Positions 1-9,026 of a stretch of DNA of 64,000 bases are shown here, piece by piece. The position numbers and the translations under genes were made by a program. Source of the stretch: an uncultured Roseobacter sp. (GTDB taxonomy: Bacteria > Pseudomonadota > Alphaproteobacteria > Rhodobacterales > Rhodobacteraceae). The stretch is from contig CANKZM010000004.1 of NCBI GenBank assembly GCA_947488305.1, forward strand, positions 253,501 through 317,500, read 5' to 3'. Below the pieces are notes generated by a model. The model was not told where the DNA came from. It saw only the letters and a list, made by a program, of their open reading frames with translations, and ran no database searches. Position 1 is the stretch's first letter; the number at the start of each line of letters is the position of its first letter.

Positions 1-1
1 G

Positions 2-316
2 GCCGTCGAGCGACTGGATGCCAACGGCTACTATGATGAGAACGAACGCTTCCACAACATTCTCTACCGTCAATCCGACAACAGCTTTCTGGAGCAGGAA
101 TGCCTGCGTCTGCAGCGTCGCCTGAAGCCCTTTCGCAGGATACAGCTCAAGCTGCGTGGACGCATGAGACAGTCCCTCTCCGAGCACAAGGAAATAGTAG
201 ACGCCTTGATGATGGGGGACGGCATTCGCGCAGCGGACGCAGCACGCTCACACGTGGCGATCCAGGGTGAGAAGTTCCATCATTTGCTCAGCAGTTTGAA
301 ACCGGCAGCAGAATAG
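2..316 (+). CDS. GntR-family transcriptional regulator, C-terminal FCD domain (5' end outside window)
   Basis: Only the last 104 codons lie in the window; the reading frame is open from base 2 to the TAG at 314-316. The helical C-terminal part carries the spaced histidines typical of the FCD ligand-binding domain of FadR/GntR-type regulators: FHNILY near the start, EHKEIVDAL in the middle, and ARSHV before the end. These histidines usually bind a metal that helps hold a small carboxylic-acid effector. The DNA-binding winged helix must lie upstream of the window, so neither the target nor the effector can be named. A hairpin follows the stop codon. The alternative is another all-helical regulator domain, but the histidine spacing favours FCD. 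Confidence 0.75.
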   Translation, partial: AVERLDANGYYDENERFHNILYRQSDNSFLEQECLRLQRRLKPFRRIQLKLRGRMRQSLSEHKEIVDALMMGDGIRAADAARSHVAIQGEKFHHLLSSLKPAAE

Positions 317-332
317 TCACGGCGCAACGAAA

Positions 333-366
333 AACCCCGCCCGAAGGCAGGGTTGATCCAGTTTTT
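333..366 (+). terminator. Rho-independent terminator after the GntR-type gene
   Basis: Bases 333-341 and 346-354 form a 9-base-pair stem with one mismatch around a CGAA tetraloop. A run of six T follows at 361-366 after a short spacer. It lies between the plus-strand regulator and the convergent ctpA, so it probably separates the two units. The gap between stem and T run makes it weaker than an ideal terminator. Confidence 0.5.
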
Positions 367-386
367 TCGTGCGCGTCAGCGCCTGA

Positions 387-1724
387 TCAGTCCTGAGTGC
401 CGATCGCAGAAAGACCTTTCAGGATGTCGATCGCATAAGCCAATTGATAATCCTCTTCACGAAGCGCGGCCGCTGCTTCGGCCTTGGCGCGGTCTTCCTC
501 AATCTGCTTGATCTCATCTTCTGACAGGCTGTCGTTGTTCAGCGACCCACGCAGGTCCGCTTCGGAGCGGGAGGGGCGGTTATTCGCCTCTTCCTCTTCC
601 TCGGACGCAGGGGGGCGGCGCGGCTGTTCCACAACGATGTTCGGGGATACACCCAATGCCTGGATCGAACGTCCCGACGGCGTGTAGTACCGCGCGGTCG
701 TGAGGCGCATTGCACCATCGCTTCGCAGCGGCATCACGGTCTGAACGGAGCCTTTGCCGAAGCTTTTCGTACCGACGACAATAGCCCGACGGTGATCCTG
801 CAGGGCACCCGCGACGATTTCGGATGCTGATGCCGAGCCACCATTGATCAGAACAACAATCGGTTTGCCTTCAGCCAGATCGCCAGCCGTCGCATTGAAC
901 CGCTCACCATCCTGCACTTCCCGACCTCGGGTCGAGACGATCTCTCCCTTTTCGAGGAAGGCGTCAGACACCCGGATCGCTTGCGTCAGCAGCCCGCCAG
1001 GATTGTTGCGCAGATCGAGTACGATCCCGTTGATCTTGTCCATGCCGCCCGCTTCTTCTACCTGCTCTTTCAGACCCGATTCAAGGTTGGCATAGGTTTG
1101 ATCGTTGAAGGTCGTGACCCGCAAGACAACCGTATCGCCCTGTGTGCGGGACCGAACAGCCGTCAGCTTGATCGTGTCACGGATGATGGTCACGTCGAAG
1201 GGTTCGGCCTCACCTTCTCGAACAAGCGTGATGATGATCTCCGACCCGACAGGCCCGCGCATCAAAGTGACGGCCTCATCAAGCGACAGGCCCAGAACGG
1301 ACTCGCCATCCACATGTGTTATGTAGTCGCCCGCTTCCACGCCTGCTTCATCCGCTGGTGTCCCATCAATGGGCGACACGACTTTTACAAAGCCTTCCTC
1401 CTGGGTGACTTCAATGCCGAGGCCACCAAACTCGCCGCGGGTTTGCACACGCATCTGAGCCGCATCGTCCGGGCTAAGGTAACTGGAATGCGGATCAAGC
1501 GAGGTCAGCATGCCGTCGATGGCCGCCTCAATCAGCTCGCCCGGGTCTACTTCCTCAACATATTGCGCGCGGATACGCTCAAAGATGTCTCCAAAAAGGT
1601 CCAGCTGCTCGTAAACATTGCTCGATTTTGCGGCTTCCTGTGCAAGGAGCGGGCCCGCGATCTGCGTCGTCGCGATCACACCCGCAAGCGTGCCACCCAA
1701 TGCCGCCATGGCGAATTTCTTCAT
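387..1724 (-). CDS. ctpA: Carboxy-terminal processing protease CtpA (S41 family)
   Basis: This is a periplasmic serine protease that trims protein C-termini and, in many proteobacteria, degrades cell-wall hydrolases. The 445-residue product starts with a cleavable signal (MKKFAMAALGG..., cleavage near AQEA at about 29). A PDZ domain lies at about 95-175, and the S41 catalytic core at about 200-370 shows the nucleophile region NGGSASASE and the lysine of SFGKGSVQ. The charged C-terminal tail (about 375-425) is of low complexity. The start follows the envC stop by only a few bases, so the gene is the last of a gpmI-envC-ctpA operon. Identification is firm; the substrate is not visible. Confidence 0.95.
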   Translation of the reverse strand: MKKFAMAALGGTLAGVIATTQIAGPLLAQEAAKSSNVYEQLDLFGDIFERIRAQYVEEVDPGELIEAAIDGMLTSLDPHSSYLSPDDAAQMRVQTRGEFGGLGIEVTQEEGFVKVVSPIDGTPADEAGVEAGDYITHVDGESVLGLSLDEAVTLMRGPVGSEIIITLVREGEAEPFDVTIIRDTIKLTAVRSRTQGDTVVLRVTTFNDQTYANLESGLKEQVEEAGGMDKINGIVLDLRNNPGGLLTQAIRVSDAFLEKGEIVSTRGREVQDGERFNATAGDLAEGKPIVVLINGGSASASEIVAGALQDHRRAIVVGTKSFGKGSVQTVMPLRSDGAMRLTTARYYTPSGRSIQALGVSPNIVVEQPRRPPASEEEEEANNRPSRSEADLRGSLNNDSLSEDEIKQIEEDRAKAEAAAALREEDYQLAYAIDILKGLSAIGTQD

Positions 1725-1730
1725 ATCTCT

Positions 1731-2861
1731 CTATCCATCCTTATCTGTCCGGAACCACAGGCTCGGGTCCGCAGGCGTGTTATTCTCTCTTACCTCTATA
1801 TAGAGCGTTTCTGATCGGGGTGCGCCAGCCTCATCACCATCTGTTGACAACTCAGATGCACTTTTGCCACCGGCGTCGCCCATTAGACCCAATGGAGCGC
1901 CTGCCTCGACGACCTCACCGGTTTCTGCGTAAACGGTTTCAAGACCCGCAAAGACAAAAAGCACGTCCGCCTTTGGTTCGAGAATCACCACTTTGCCAAA
2001 GTCCAGCAAAGGTCCGACGTACCTCAGCGTTGCACCAACCGGGCTCGTTACGAGCGCATTCGGCAACGTCGCCAGGATAATCCCGGGCCGCGCAATGCCC
2101 GCAGCATCGGGTTCGCCCGCCTTCCGCAAGACACGACCTTGCACTGGCAATACAAGCGACCCTTTTTCCGCTGTGATCGCCTCTGGCGCCGCCGGAGCGA
2201 CACCCGCCGAGATTTGATCGAGCCCGGCCGCAAAACTTTCAAGCGTCTCACTGGAGGAGAGCAAAATTGCTTCTCTTACCGGATCCGCGGTAAAGCGTTT
2301 GGGCAGATCAGTACGATCTGCAATCGCCTGATTAAGGATTGTTCTGGCAGATTGCACTTCGGTCAGCCCCTCCTGCAGTCGTTCTGCCGAGACTGATTGT
2401 AACTCCTTCAATTGCTGCAGTTCCTGAAAGTCACGCCGCAGGTCTTCAGCCTGTGCATTCAGTGCTGGCGTGACCTCGGCCAGAAGCATCCCGGCGCGCG
2501 CCGTGCCGGTTGGTCCACCCGGATGGAGCAGAATGAGTGGTGATTGTGTTCCGCCAACCCGTTGTAGTGCCGCGAGCAAAGCCGCGATCTCAGCTTCTCG
2601 TGATTGCAGTTTGGCGGCCAGTTGTGCCTCCCGCAGTGAGGCCTGGCGCAACCCGCTGCGCAATGCGCCCAAACCGGTTTCATAGGCAGAGATTGTTTCC
2701 GTCAGAGCGCGTACGCGGTCGCGGGCACCTTCCGCATCCGCGAGTTTTTCACTGGCCACGTCAAGCATATCCGCCGCTGCCCGCGCTCGTTCAGCCGGAT
2801 CGGCCTGAGCCGAAGCAAAAGCAGGTGCAAAAACCAAAACGAGGGCAGCAAGAATCCTCAT
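1731..2861 (-). CDS. envC: Murein hydrolase activator, EnvC family
   Basis: This is an exported coiled-coil protein with a C-terminal LytM-like domain that, by family, activates periplasmic amidases at division. The chosen start (MRILAALVLVF) overlaps the gpmI stop as ATGA and begins a clean signal peptide ending ASAQA; a start at 2873 is also possible. Residues about 25-190 are rich in Ala, Glu, Arg and Leu heptads, and the LytM-like part runs from about 240 (SLVLPVQGRV) to the end. The HxH zinc site expected of an active LytM enzyme is absent: that region reads TLYIEVRE. This agrees with an activator rather than an enzyme. The protein is encoded between gpmI and ctpA. Confidence 0.85.
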   Translation of the reverse strand: MRILAALVLVFAPAFASAQADPAERARAAADMLDVASEKLADAEGARDRVRALTETISAYETGLGALRSGLRQASLREAQLAAKLQSREAEIAALLAALQRVGGTQSPLILLHPGGPTGTARAGMLLAEVTPALNAQAEDLRRDFQELQQLKELQSVSAERLQEGLTEVQSARTILNQAIADRTDLPKRFTADPVREAILLSSSETLESFAAGLDQISAGVAPAAPEAITAEKGSLVLPVQGRVLRKAGEPDAAGIARPGIILATLPNALVTSPVGATLRYVGPLLDFGKVVILEPKADVLFVFAGLETVYAETGEVVEAGAPLGLMGDAGGKSASELSTDGDEAGAPRSETLYIEVRENNTPADPSLWFRTDKDG

Positions 2862-4375
2862 TTCAGCAGACATTCCCCTGTCATTTCCACGGGTGTTTCG
2901 AGCCCCATAAGGTGCAACAACGTTGGTGCCAGATCAGCCAGTCGGCCGTCCTTAAGCTGTGCACTTTGTTCAGCGCCAACCACCACAACGGGCACTGGGT
3001 TGAGGGTATGAGCAGTGTGTGGTCCGCCAGTTTCTGGATCGATCATGACATCACAATTGCCATGGTCTGCCGTCACGATCATCGCACCTCCTGCGGTCTG
3101 CAACGCGCTCAAAGCCCGCCCAAGACCGCGATCCACGGCTTCGCAGGCCGCAATGGCTGCCTCCAGATCACCGGTATGTCCAACCATGTCGGGATTTGCA
3201 TAATTGACCACGATCAGGTCATAGCCCTCTTCAATGGCCGCGACGAGCGCATCTGTCACTTCTACCGACGACATTTCGGGTTTCAGGTCATATGTTGCGA
3301 CATCCGGCGATTTCGGCATCAGCCGGTCTTCACCCTCAAACGACACCTCTTCGCCGCCATTCAGGAAGAAGGTCACGTGAGGGTATTTCTCCGTTTCAGC
3401 AAGCCGGTACTGACGCAGGCCCTTTTGCGCGACCCAATCCCCCAGCGTGTTCACGATTTCGGGTTTCGGATACATTGTGGTCATATAGGCCGAATGCGCC
3501 TCTGAGTATTGCGCCATACCCATGAGTGCCGCCCATTGCGGCCTGTCGCCTGTTTCAAATCCATCAAACCCCGGATCGCCGATGGCCGCCAAAATCTCGC
3601 GCGCGCGGTCTGCTCTGAAATTCAAACAAAAGAGCCCATCACCGTCACGCGCGCCGTCATATCCATCCAGAACGGTTGGCAAGAAAAACTCGTCATCCTC
3701 GTTACGCGCATATGCCAATTCAACCGCTCTTTTTGGTGTTGTAGCCCGTTCGCCCTTGGCATTGACGATGGCATCATAGGCCTTCGAAACCCGATTCCAC
3801 CGGTTATCGCGGTCCATGGCATAGTATCGCCCCGTGACGGTCGCAACTGTTACGTTTGCGGGCAATGCTTCTTTTAGTGTGTCGAAATACGCTAACGCAG
3901 ATCGTGGTGCCACGTCCCGCCCATCTGTCAGCGCATGAATCACAACAGGCAATCCAGCTGCATCCAACACATGTGCCGCTGCGATCATATGCTGTAGATG
4001 ACCATGGACACCGCCATCTGACAAAACGCCCATAATATGCGCAGTGCCGCCCGATTCCAGTAGCGTCGAAACGAACCCCTTCAGTCGCGGGTTCTGAGCG
4101 AAGCTACCCTCTTCAATTGCCAGATCGATTTGACCTAGATCCATAGCAACGACACGCCCGGCGCCTATGTTGGTGTGCCCGACTTCCGAATTACCCATCT
4201 GCCCTTTTGGCAAACCGACATCCGGCCCAAATGTCGTCAGTGTCGCGTTGGGGCAGGTCGCCATGAGCCTGTCCATATTTGGAGTTTTCGCAAGAAGTGG
4301 CGCATTGCCTTCGCGCCGACTGCTCAAACCCCAGCCATCGAGAATGCACAGTACAACTGGTTTGGGCGCGGCCAT
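2858..4375 (-). CDS. gpmI: 2,3-bisphosphoglycerate-independent phosphoglycerate mutase
   Basis: The enzyme interconverts 3- and 2-phosphoglycerate in lower glycolysis and gluconeogenesis, and is cytosolic and Mn-dependent. The 505-residue length is normal for iPGM. The N-terminus VVLCILDGWG carries the first metal aspartate, GQMGNSEVGH contains the catalytic serine, HGHLQHM and TDGRDV lie in the transferase half, and ADHGNCDVM and GPHTAHTLNPVP complete the phosphatase-like metal site. An AAGGAGAG Shine-Dalgarno lies just before the ATG. It is the first gene of the gpmI-envC-ctpA operon, overlapping envC by 4 bases. Confidence 0.97.
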   Translation of the reverse strand: MAAPKPVVLCILDGWGLSSRREGNAPLLAKTPNMDRLMATCPNATLTTFGPDVGLPKGQMGNSEVGHTNIGAGRVVAMDLGQIDLAIEEGSFAQNPRLKGFVSTLLESGGTAHIMGVLSDGGVHGHLQHMIAAAHVLDAAGLPVVIHALTDGRDVAPRSALAYFDTLKEALPANVTVATVTGRYYAMDRDNRWNRVSKAYDAIVNAKGERATTPKRAVELAYARNEDDEFFLPTVLDGYDGARDGDGLFCLNFRADRAREILAAIGDPGFDGFETGDRPQWAALMGMAQYSEAHSAYMTTMYPKPEIVNTLGDWVAQKGLRQYRLAETEKYPHVTFFLNGGEEVSFEGEDRLMPKSPDVATYDLKPEMSSVEVTDALVAAIEEGYDLIVVNYANPDMVGHTGDLEAAIAACEAVDRGLGRALSALQTAGGAMIVTADHGNCDVMIDPETGGPHTAHTLNPVPVVVVGAEQSAQLKDGRLADLAPTLLHLMGLETPVEMTGECLLK

Positions 4376-4601
4376 TTCTGCTCTCCTTGCGTTCTTTTGC
4401 TGCCTTGTAGCCGCTTGATCGGATGGCGTGAAGGGCTGCGGACACCCCCTGCTGGTTTTAGCGCGCTAATCCACCCAATTGGCCAATTCCGGGGCAACCC
4501 TTGCCAGTCGCAGCTGTCCCGACCTGTCCCGCCGTAAGTGGGCTTGCCCCCAATGCGTGGTTTGGTCATAAACACAGCGACCCAATCCAAGGATGCATCG
4601 C

Positions 4602-4778
4602 ATGCAGCAACCGCCCGAAACCAAGATTGTCACGAACTACCGCATCGCCTGCGATGGAGGCGAAGGCGCCCTTGGCCACCCGCGTGTCTGGCTGCAAATA
4701 CCGAAAGACACAGGCTGGGTCGAATGCGGCTATTGCGATTGCAAGTACATCCACAAGGACTTTGACGGCAAAGTCTGA
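4602..4778 (+). CDS. Small zinc-finger protein (zf-CHCC, NDUFS6-like)
   Basis: This 58-residue protein has the motif set of the CHCC zinc-finger family related to the NDUFS6 accessory subunit of complex [18 protein letters not shown] followed by [12 protein letters not shown]. One cysteine, one histidine and the C-x2-C pair can bind a single zinc. The start at 4602 is preferred over the in-frame ATG at 4593 because AAGGA lies 8 bases before it. The gene is divergent from gpmI and stands alone. Its role, possibly in respiratory-complex assembly, is inferred from the family only. Confidence 0.85.
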   Translation: MQQPPETKIVTNYRIACDGGEGALGHPRVWLQIPKDTGWVECGYCDCKYIHKDFDGKV

Positions 4779-4842
4779 TCGCAACCTAATTTCTGCCGTG
4801 TTTTGAAGTTATCGCTTTGGTTCAAAGTACCGGAGCTCACAA

Positions 4843-5289
4843 ATGCAGACACACAGCAATGACCTCGTGTTTTCCCTCGCCTCTGTTTGCTTGGGCGGAT
4901 TGGGGATATTTATCGCTCTGCTGATTGTCTTTGTGGGGCCGTTCAGCCCGCAACCCGATATCGGTACCGCAATTGGTGAGATTGCAGGCAATATGCGCGC
5001 CGCTGCGCAACGCGCCCTTGAAGGGGCACCTCAACCCGCCCCTACCAAAGCGGGCTGGACCATTGACGACATGCTTGCGGCCGCCGCTCCTGCGTGCGGA
5101 GTACTGGGCCTGATTGCTGCATTCTTCGCGATGATGCGTCGGGAACCGCTTCGCTATGTCCTGTTTGGCATCGGCATTTCGACGGGTGCAATTGTCGTTC
5201 AATTGTTCCTGCTCGCCGCACTGATCATTGCTGGCGCCATTATTCTGGTGGGCATCATGCAGAACATGGACAGTATCCTCGGCGGATAG
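4843..5289 (+). CDS. Small integral membrane protein of unknown function
   Basis: The 148-residue product is mostly hydrophobic. One segment lies near residues 10-35, a soluble Ala/Pro-rich stretch spans about 38-78, and two or three further membrane segments lie between about 84 and 142 (CGVLGLIAAFFAMM, then a long Leu/Ile/Val run). A CGGAG Shine-Dalgarno precedes the ATG. I recognise no family. It lies between the zinc-finger gene and polA, 82 bases before polA, and may be co-transcribed with either. Confidence 0.7.
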   Translation: MQTHSNDLVFSLASVCLGGLGIFIALLIVFVGPFSPQPDIGTAIGEIAGNMRAAAQRALEGAPQPAPTKAGWTIDDMLAAAAPACGVLGLIAAFFAMMRREPLRYVLFGIGISTGAIVVQLFLLAALIIAGAIILVGIMQNMDSILGG

Positions 5290-5371
5290 CATCGCTTGAT
5301 GCCGTGACAGTTCTGGACTTCGGGACGGCGTCGCGCCATGTAGGCAAGCGACACGTTTAGAGGAGACCGGC

Positions 5372-8167
5372 ATGGCATTTGGAAAAGGGCATCACCTTCA
5401 CCTGATCGACGGGTCGGCCTTCATCTTTCGAGCCTACCATGCGCTCCCGCCTCTCACTCGCAAATCCGACGGTTTGCCGATTGGCGCCGTGTCCGGGTTT
5501 TGCAACATGCTGCACCGGTATGTTGAAGCGAACACGGGGGCGGATGCTCCCACTCATGTGGCCGTGATCTTTGACAAGGGCAGCCATACTTTTCGCAACG
5601 ATCTCTACGATCAATATAAGGCGAACCGGGAGGCCATGCCCGAGGATCTGCGCCCACAGATCCCGTTGACCCGCCGCGCGACCGAAGCCTTCAACATCGC
5701 TTGCAAGGAACTTGAAGGCTACGAGGCCGATGACATCATCGCCACGCTGGCCGTTCAGGCGCGTGCGGCGGGAGGGCGCTGCACGATCATCAGCTCTGAC
5801 AAGGATCTCATGCAGCTTGTTGGGGATGGCGTAGAGATGCTGGATGCGATGAAGAACCGCCGCATCGACCGTGATGGCGTTTTTGAAAAGTTTGGAGTTT
5901 TTCCGGAACGCGTCGTGGATGTTCAGGCTCTGGCGGGCGATTCCGTGGATAATGTCCCCGGCGCACCCGGGATTGGGGTCAAAACGGCGGCGTTGCTTAT
6001 TAACGAATACGGCGATCTGGATGCCTTGCTGGAACGCGCGGAAGAAATCAAGCAGCCCAAACGGCGCCAGACCCTGATTGATCATGCAGAGCAAATCCGG
6101 CTGTCCCGTCAGTTGGTGCTGTTGGACGAAAACACGCCTTTGGATTTCACTATCGACGATCTGGAAGTCCGCGACCCGGACCCCGACCGTTTGATGCCAT
6201 TCCTCGCAGAGATGGAGTTTCGGACGCTCACCAAACGGATCGCCGATCAACTCGATGTCGAGATGCCCGAAATCAACGACTCGCCCGCACAAGCAGCAGA
6301 TGCAACCGAGATCGAGGATGTGCCCTTCGACACGGCAGGATATAGCAAGGTTGGGGACGTCGCCGCGCTGCAAGGCTGGATCGACCAGATTTATGAACGC
6401 GGATATGTGGCTGTAGATACGGAAACCACCGGGTTGAACGAGATGATCGCCGAACTTGTCGGGATCTCTTTGTGCGTCGAACCAGGCAAAGCCTGTTATA
6501 TCCCGCTTATTCACAAGGCGCAGGGGTCGGATGACCTTTTTGGCTCTGATGATCTCGCCGAAGGGCAGATGCCGCTCGAAGAAGCGCTCGCCATGTTAAA
6601 GCCTGTGTTGGAGGACGAAAGCATCCTCAAGATCGGGCAAAACATGAAATATGACGCCAAGATCTTTGCCGGTGTCGGCATCACCGTGGCCCCCATCGAA
6701 GACACGATGTTGATGTCTTATGCGATGCACGGCGGATTGCATGGGCATGGCATGGATGCCTTGTCGGAACGTTATCTGAACCACACGCCAATCCCGATCA
6801 AGCCGCTATTAGGCTCTGGAAAATCGGCGATCACTTTTGACAAGGTCCCGCTGGATGAGGCGGTGCCCTATGCGGCCGAAGACGCGGACATCACGCTGCG
6901 TCTCTGGCAGCAGTTCAAACCTGCTCTGCACCGTGCGCAGGTCACGCGGGTCTATGAAACGCTGGAACGGCCCATGGTTCATGTGCTCGCCGAGATGGAG
7001 CGCACGGGCATCAAGGTGGATCGCGACACGCTCAGCCGCATGTCCAATGCGTTCAGTCAGAAAATGGCCGGGTTGGAAGATGAAATCTATGAGGCGGTAG
7101 GGCGCAAGTTCAATGTGGGCTCGCCTGCGCAACTGGGCGAGATTCTGTTTGACGAGATGGGGCTTGAAGGCGGCAAGAAGGGAAAGACCGGCAAGTATTC
7201 GACCGGTGCTGACGTGCTGGAAGACCTCGCAACCGAGCATGAATTGCCCCGGCTGATCCTGGATTGGCGACAACTGTCGAAACTGAAGTCGACCTACACC
7301 GACGCCTTGCAGGGTCACATCAACCCTGACACAGGGCGGGTGCATACCTCCTATTCAATCTCCGGGGCATCCACCGGGCGTCTGGCGTCCACCGATCCGA
7401 ACCTGCAAAACATCCCGATCCGAACCGAAGAAGGCCGTCGCATCCGCGAAGCTTTCGTGGCTGAGGAGGGCAAGACACTTGTCGCGCTGGACTACAGCCA
7501 GATCGAGCTGCGCATTCTTGCGCATATCGCGGATATTCCGGCGCTTAAGCAGGCGTTTCAGGACGGGATGGATATTCACGCGATGACCGCGTCGGAGATG
7601 TTTGACGTGCCAATGGACGAGATGACACCGGACATCCGCCGCCGCGCCAAAGCGATCAACTTCGGGGTGATCTACGGTATCTCAGGTTTCGGCCTTGCGC
7701 GAAATTTGCGCATTCCACGCAGCGAAGCGCAGGGGTTCATCGACCGCTACTTCGAACGTTTCCCGGGGATTCGTACATATATGGACGATACCAAGGCCTT
7801 TGCGAAAGAAAATGGATACGTTCAGACCCTCTTTGGTCGCCGCATTCACACGCCGAATATCGCGGCAAAGGGCCCTCACGCCGGGTTTGCGGCGCGCGCC
7901 GCAATCAATGCACCGATTCAAGGCACTGCGGCAGATGTCATTCGACGGGCCATGATCCGCATGCCGGAAGCAATTGATGGTTTGCCGGCAAAGATGCTCC
8001 TGCAAGTCCATGACGAATTGCTTTTTGAAGTAGATGAGGGTGCCGAAGAGAAGCTGATCGACGCAGCACGGAATGTGATGGAAAACGCCCCTGACCCGGT
8101 TGTGAAACTCGATGTCAAACTGACTGTTGACGCCGGGACCGGGCCCAATTGGGCCGTCGCCCACTAG
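5372..8167 (+). CDS. polA: DNA polymerase I
   Basis: This is the repair and Okazaki-fragment-processing polymerase. The 931 residues contain all three domains. The 5'-nuclease is at about 8-290 (LIDGSAFIFRAYH; YEADDIIATL; GDSVDNVPGAPGIG). The 3'-5' proofreading exonuclease is at about 330-520 with an intact DTETTG (D348). The polymerase core runs from about 560 to the end, with motif A LDYSQIELRI near 706 and motif C VHDELLFEV near 880. Proofreading therefore looks functional, unlike in Taq-type enzymes. A GAGGAG Shine-Dalgarno precedes the ATG. The gene is convergent with its downstream neighbour, five bases away. Confidence 0.98.
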   Translation: MAFGKGHHLHLIDGSAFIFRAYHALPPLTRKSDGLPIGAVSGFCNMLHRYVEANTGADAPTHVAVIFDKGSHTFRNDLYDQYKANREAMPEDLRPQIPLTRRATEAFNIACKELEGYEADDIIATLAVQARAAGGRCTIISSDKDLMQLVGDGVEMLDAMKNRRIDRDGVFEKFGVFPERVVDVQALAGDSVDNVPGAPGIGVKTAALLINEYGDLDALLERAEEIKQPKRRQTLIDHAEQIRLSRQLVLLDENTPLDFTIDDLEVRDPDPDRLMPFLAEMEFRTLTKRIADQLDVEMPEINDSPAQAADATEIEDVPFDTAGYSKVGDVAALQGWIDQIYERGYVAVDTETTGLNEMIAELVGISLCVEPGKACYIPLIHKAQGSDDLFGSDDLAEGQMPLEEALAMLKPVLEDESILKIGQNMKYDAKIFAGVGITVAPIEDTMLMSYAMHGGLHGHGMDALSERYLNHTPIPIKPLLGSGKSAITFDKVPLDEAVPYAAEDADITLRLWQQFKPALHRAQVTRVYETLERPMVHVLAEMERTGIKVDRDTLSRMSNAFSQKMAGLEDEIYEAVGRKFNVGSPAQLGEILFDEMGLEGGKKGKTGKYSTGADVLEDLATEHELPRLILDWRQLSKLKSTYTDALQGHINPDTGRVHTSYSISGASTGRLASTDPNLQNIPIRTEEGRRIREAFVAEEGKTLVALDYSQIELRILAHIADIPALKQAFQDGMDIHAMTASEMFDVPMDEMTPDIRRRAKAINFGVIYGISGFGLARNLRIPRSEAQGFIDRYFERFPGIRTYMDDTKAFAKENGYVQTLFGRRIHTPNIAAKGPHAGFAARAAINAPIQGTAADVIRRAMIRMPEAIDGLPAKMLLQVHDELLFEVDEGAEEKLIDAARNVMENAPDPVVKLDVKLTVDAGTGPNWAVAH

Positions 8168-8172
8168 CGCTG

Positions 8173-8925
8173 TTATGCTTCTGCCATGGGCAGCCAGCTC
8201 ATGCTATCGCCGGTCGGCCCGTTTGCGTGGTAATCCGCCACCAGCCAGCCGGTATAGCTACAGGCGTGGATAGTTTCGTAGAGCCTGTCAAAGTTGATCG
8301 TTCCCGAACCGGGTGTGCCATTATTCGGCGCATCGCTGAGCTGGACATGACGAATAATCGAGGCGTAGGTCTCGAAGGTTTCTGACGCGTCACCATGCAA
8401 AGTCTGCGCATGGAAACTGTGGAACTGCAGCCCAATTCTATCCGGGTTTACCGCGTTGATAATGTCCGCCGCCCGGTCATAGCTATTCAGATAAGCGCCC
8501 TGCTGCGCTTGCGGTTGCAGCGTCAGCATGATCCCTTCAGGCACGGTTTCGACCGCGTGCAACAGGTTCGAAATAAGCGTTGCACGTGCAGCGGGCCCAT
8601 CCGCGACACCGGCCATGATGTGCAAGGACGGGACATTCAGCGCCTGGCAATAGCGTAATGCGCGCCGAAGATCGTACCGAAACCGGGTTTCGAGCCCGGG
8701 GACAGCAGCAAAACCACGCTGGCCGCCGGTGTAGTTTGGCGGCGGTGCGCTGATCTGGATAACCGGCAAACCTGCACGCAACGCCGCACGCTGGGTGTCT
8801 TTCGCTGGCATTTCATAGGGAAGCGGCACAGCGACCGCCTGGAATCCGGCCAATGAGGCCGCTTCGAAGCGATCAAGATAGGGCAATTCCGTCCATAAGC
8901 TGCTCAAATTAGCTGCAAGTTTCAT
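8173..8925 (-). CDS. Hydroxypyruvate-isomerase-like TIM-barrel protein with altered metal ligands
   Basis: The 250-residue protein aligns end to end with the Hyi/xylose-isomerase-like TIM barrel: N-terminal KLAANLSSLW, HVQLSDAPN near 190, and a C-terminal GWLVADY block. Hyi enzymes isomerise hydroxypyruvate to tartronate semialdehyde using acidic metal ligands. Here the strand normally ending in IEP reads LTLQPQ (Glu to Gln), the QYD-type ligand reads LQFHSFH (Asp to His), and the last Glu is Asp (VADY). The start is the Met at 8925 because the 32 codons upstream do not look like the family. The gene stands alone and is convergent with polA. It could be a pseudoenzyme or an enzyme with another activity; the classical reaction is doubtful. 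Confidence 0.8.
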   Translation of the reverse strand: MKLAANLSSLWTELPYLDRFEAASLAGFQAVAVPLPYEMPAKDTQRAALRAGLPVIQISAPPPNYTGGQRGFAAVPGLETRFRYDLRRALRYCQALNVPSLHIMAGVADGPAARATLISNLLHAVETVPEGIMLTLQPQAQQGAYLNSYDRAADIINAVNPDRIGLQFHSFHAQTLHGDASETFETYASIIRHVQLSDAPNNGTPGSGTINFDRLYETIHACSYTGWLVADYHANGPTGDSMSWLPMAEA

Positions 8926-9026
8926 GCGCGCCCCGATTCCTTGATGGTTAAGGATTAACAACCATAAGGCGATTAAAAAAGGCGTCATTTCGCCAAAACC
9001 GAGATTATTTGGCGATGCCAATCAAT

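Noticed and set aside
5357-6514. 385-codon ORF opposite polA
   Set aside because: A shadow of the 5'-nuclease and exonuclease coding strand; no domain.
8944-8965. ATGGTT...AACCAT inverted repeat near the start of the hyi-like gene
   Set aside because: Short and AT-rich; likely by chance or a weak regulatory site. Not enough to call.
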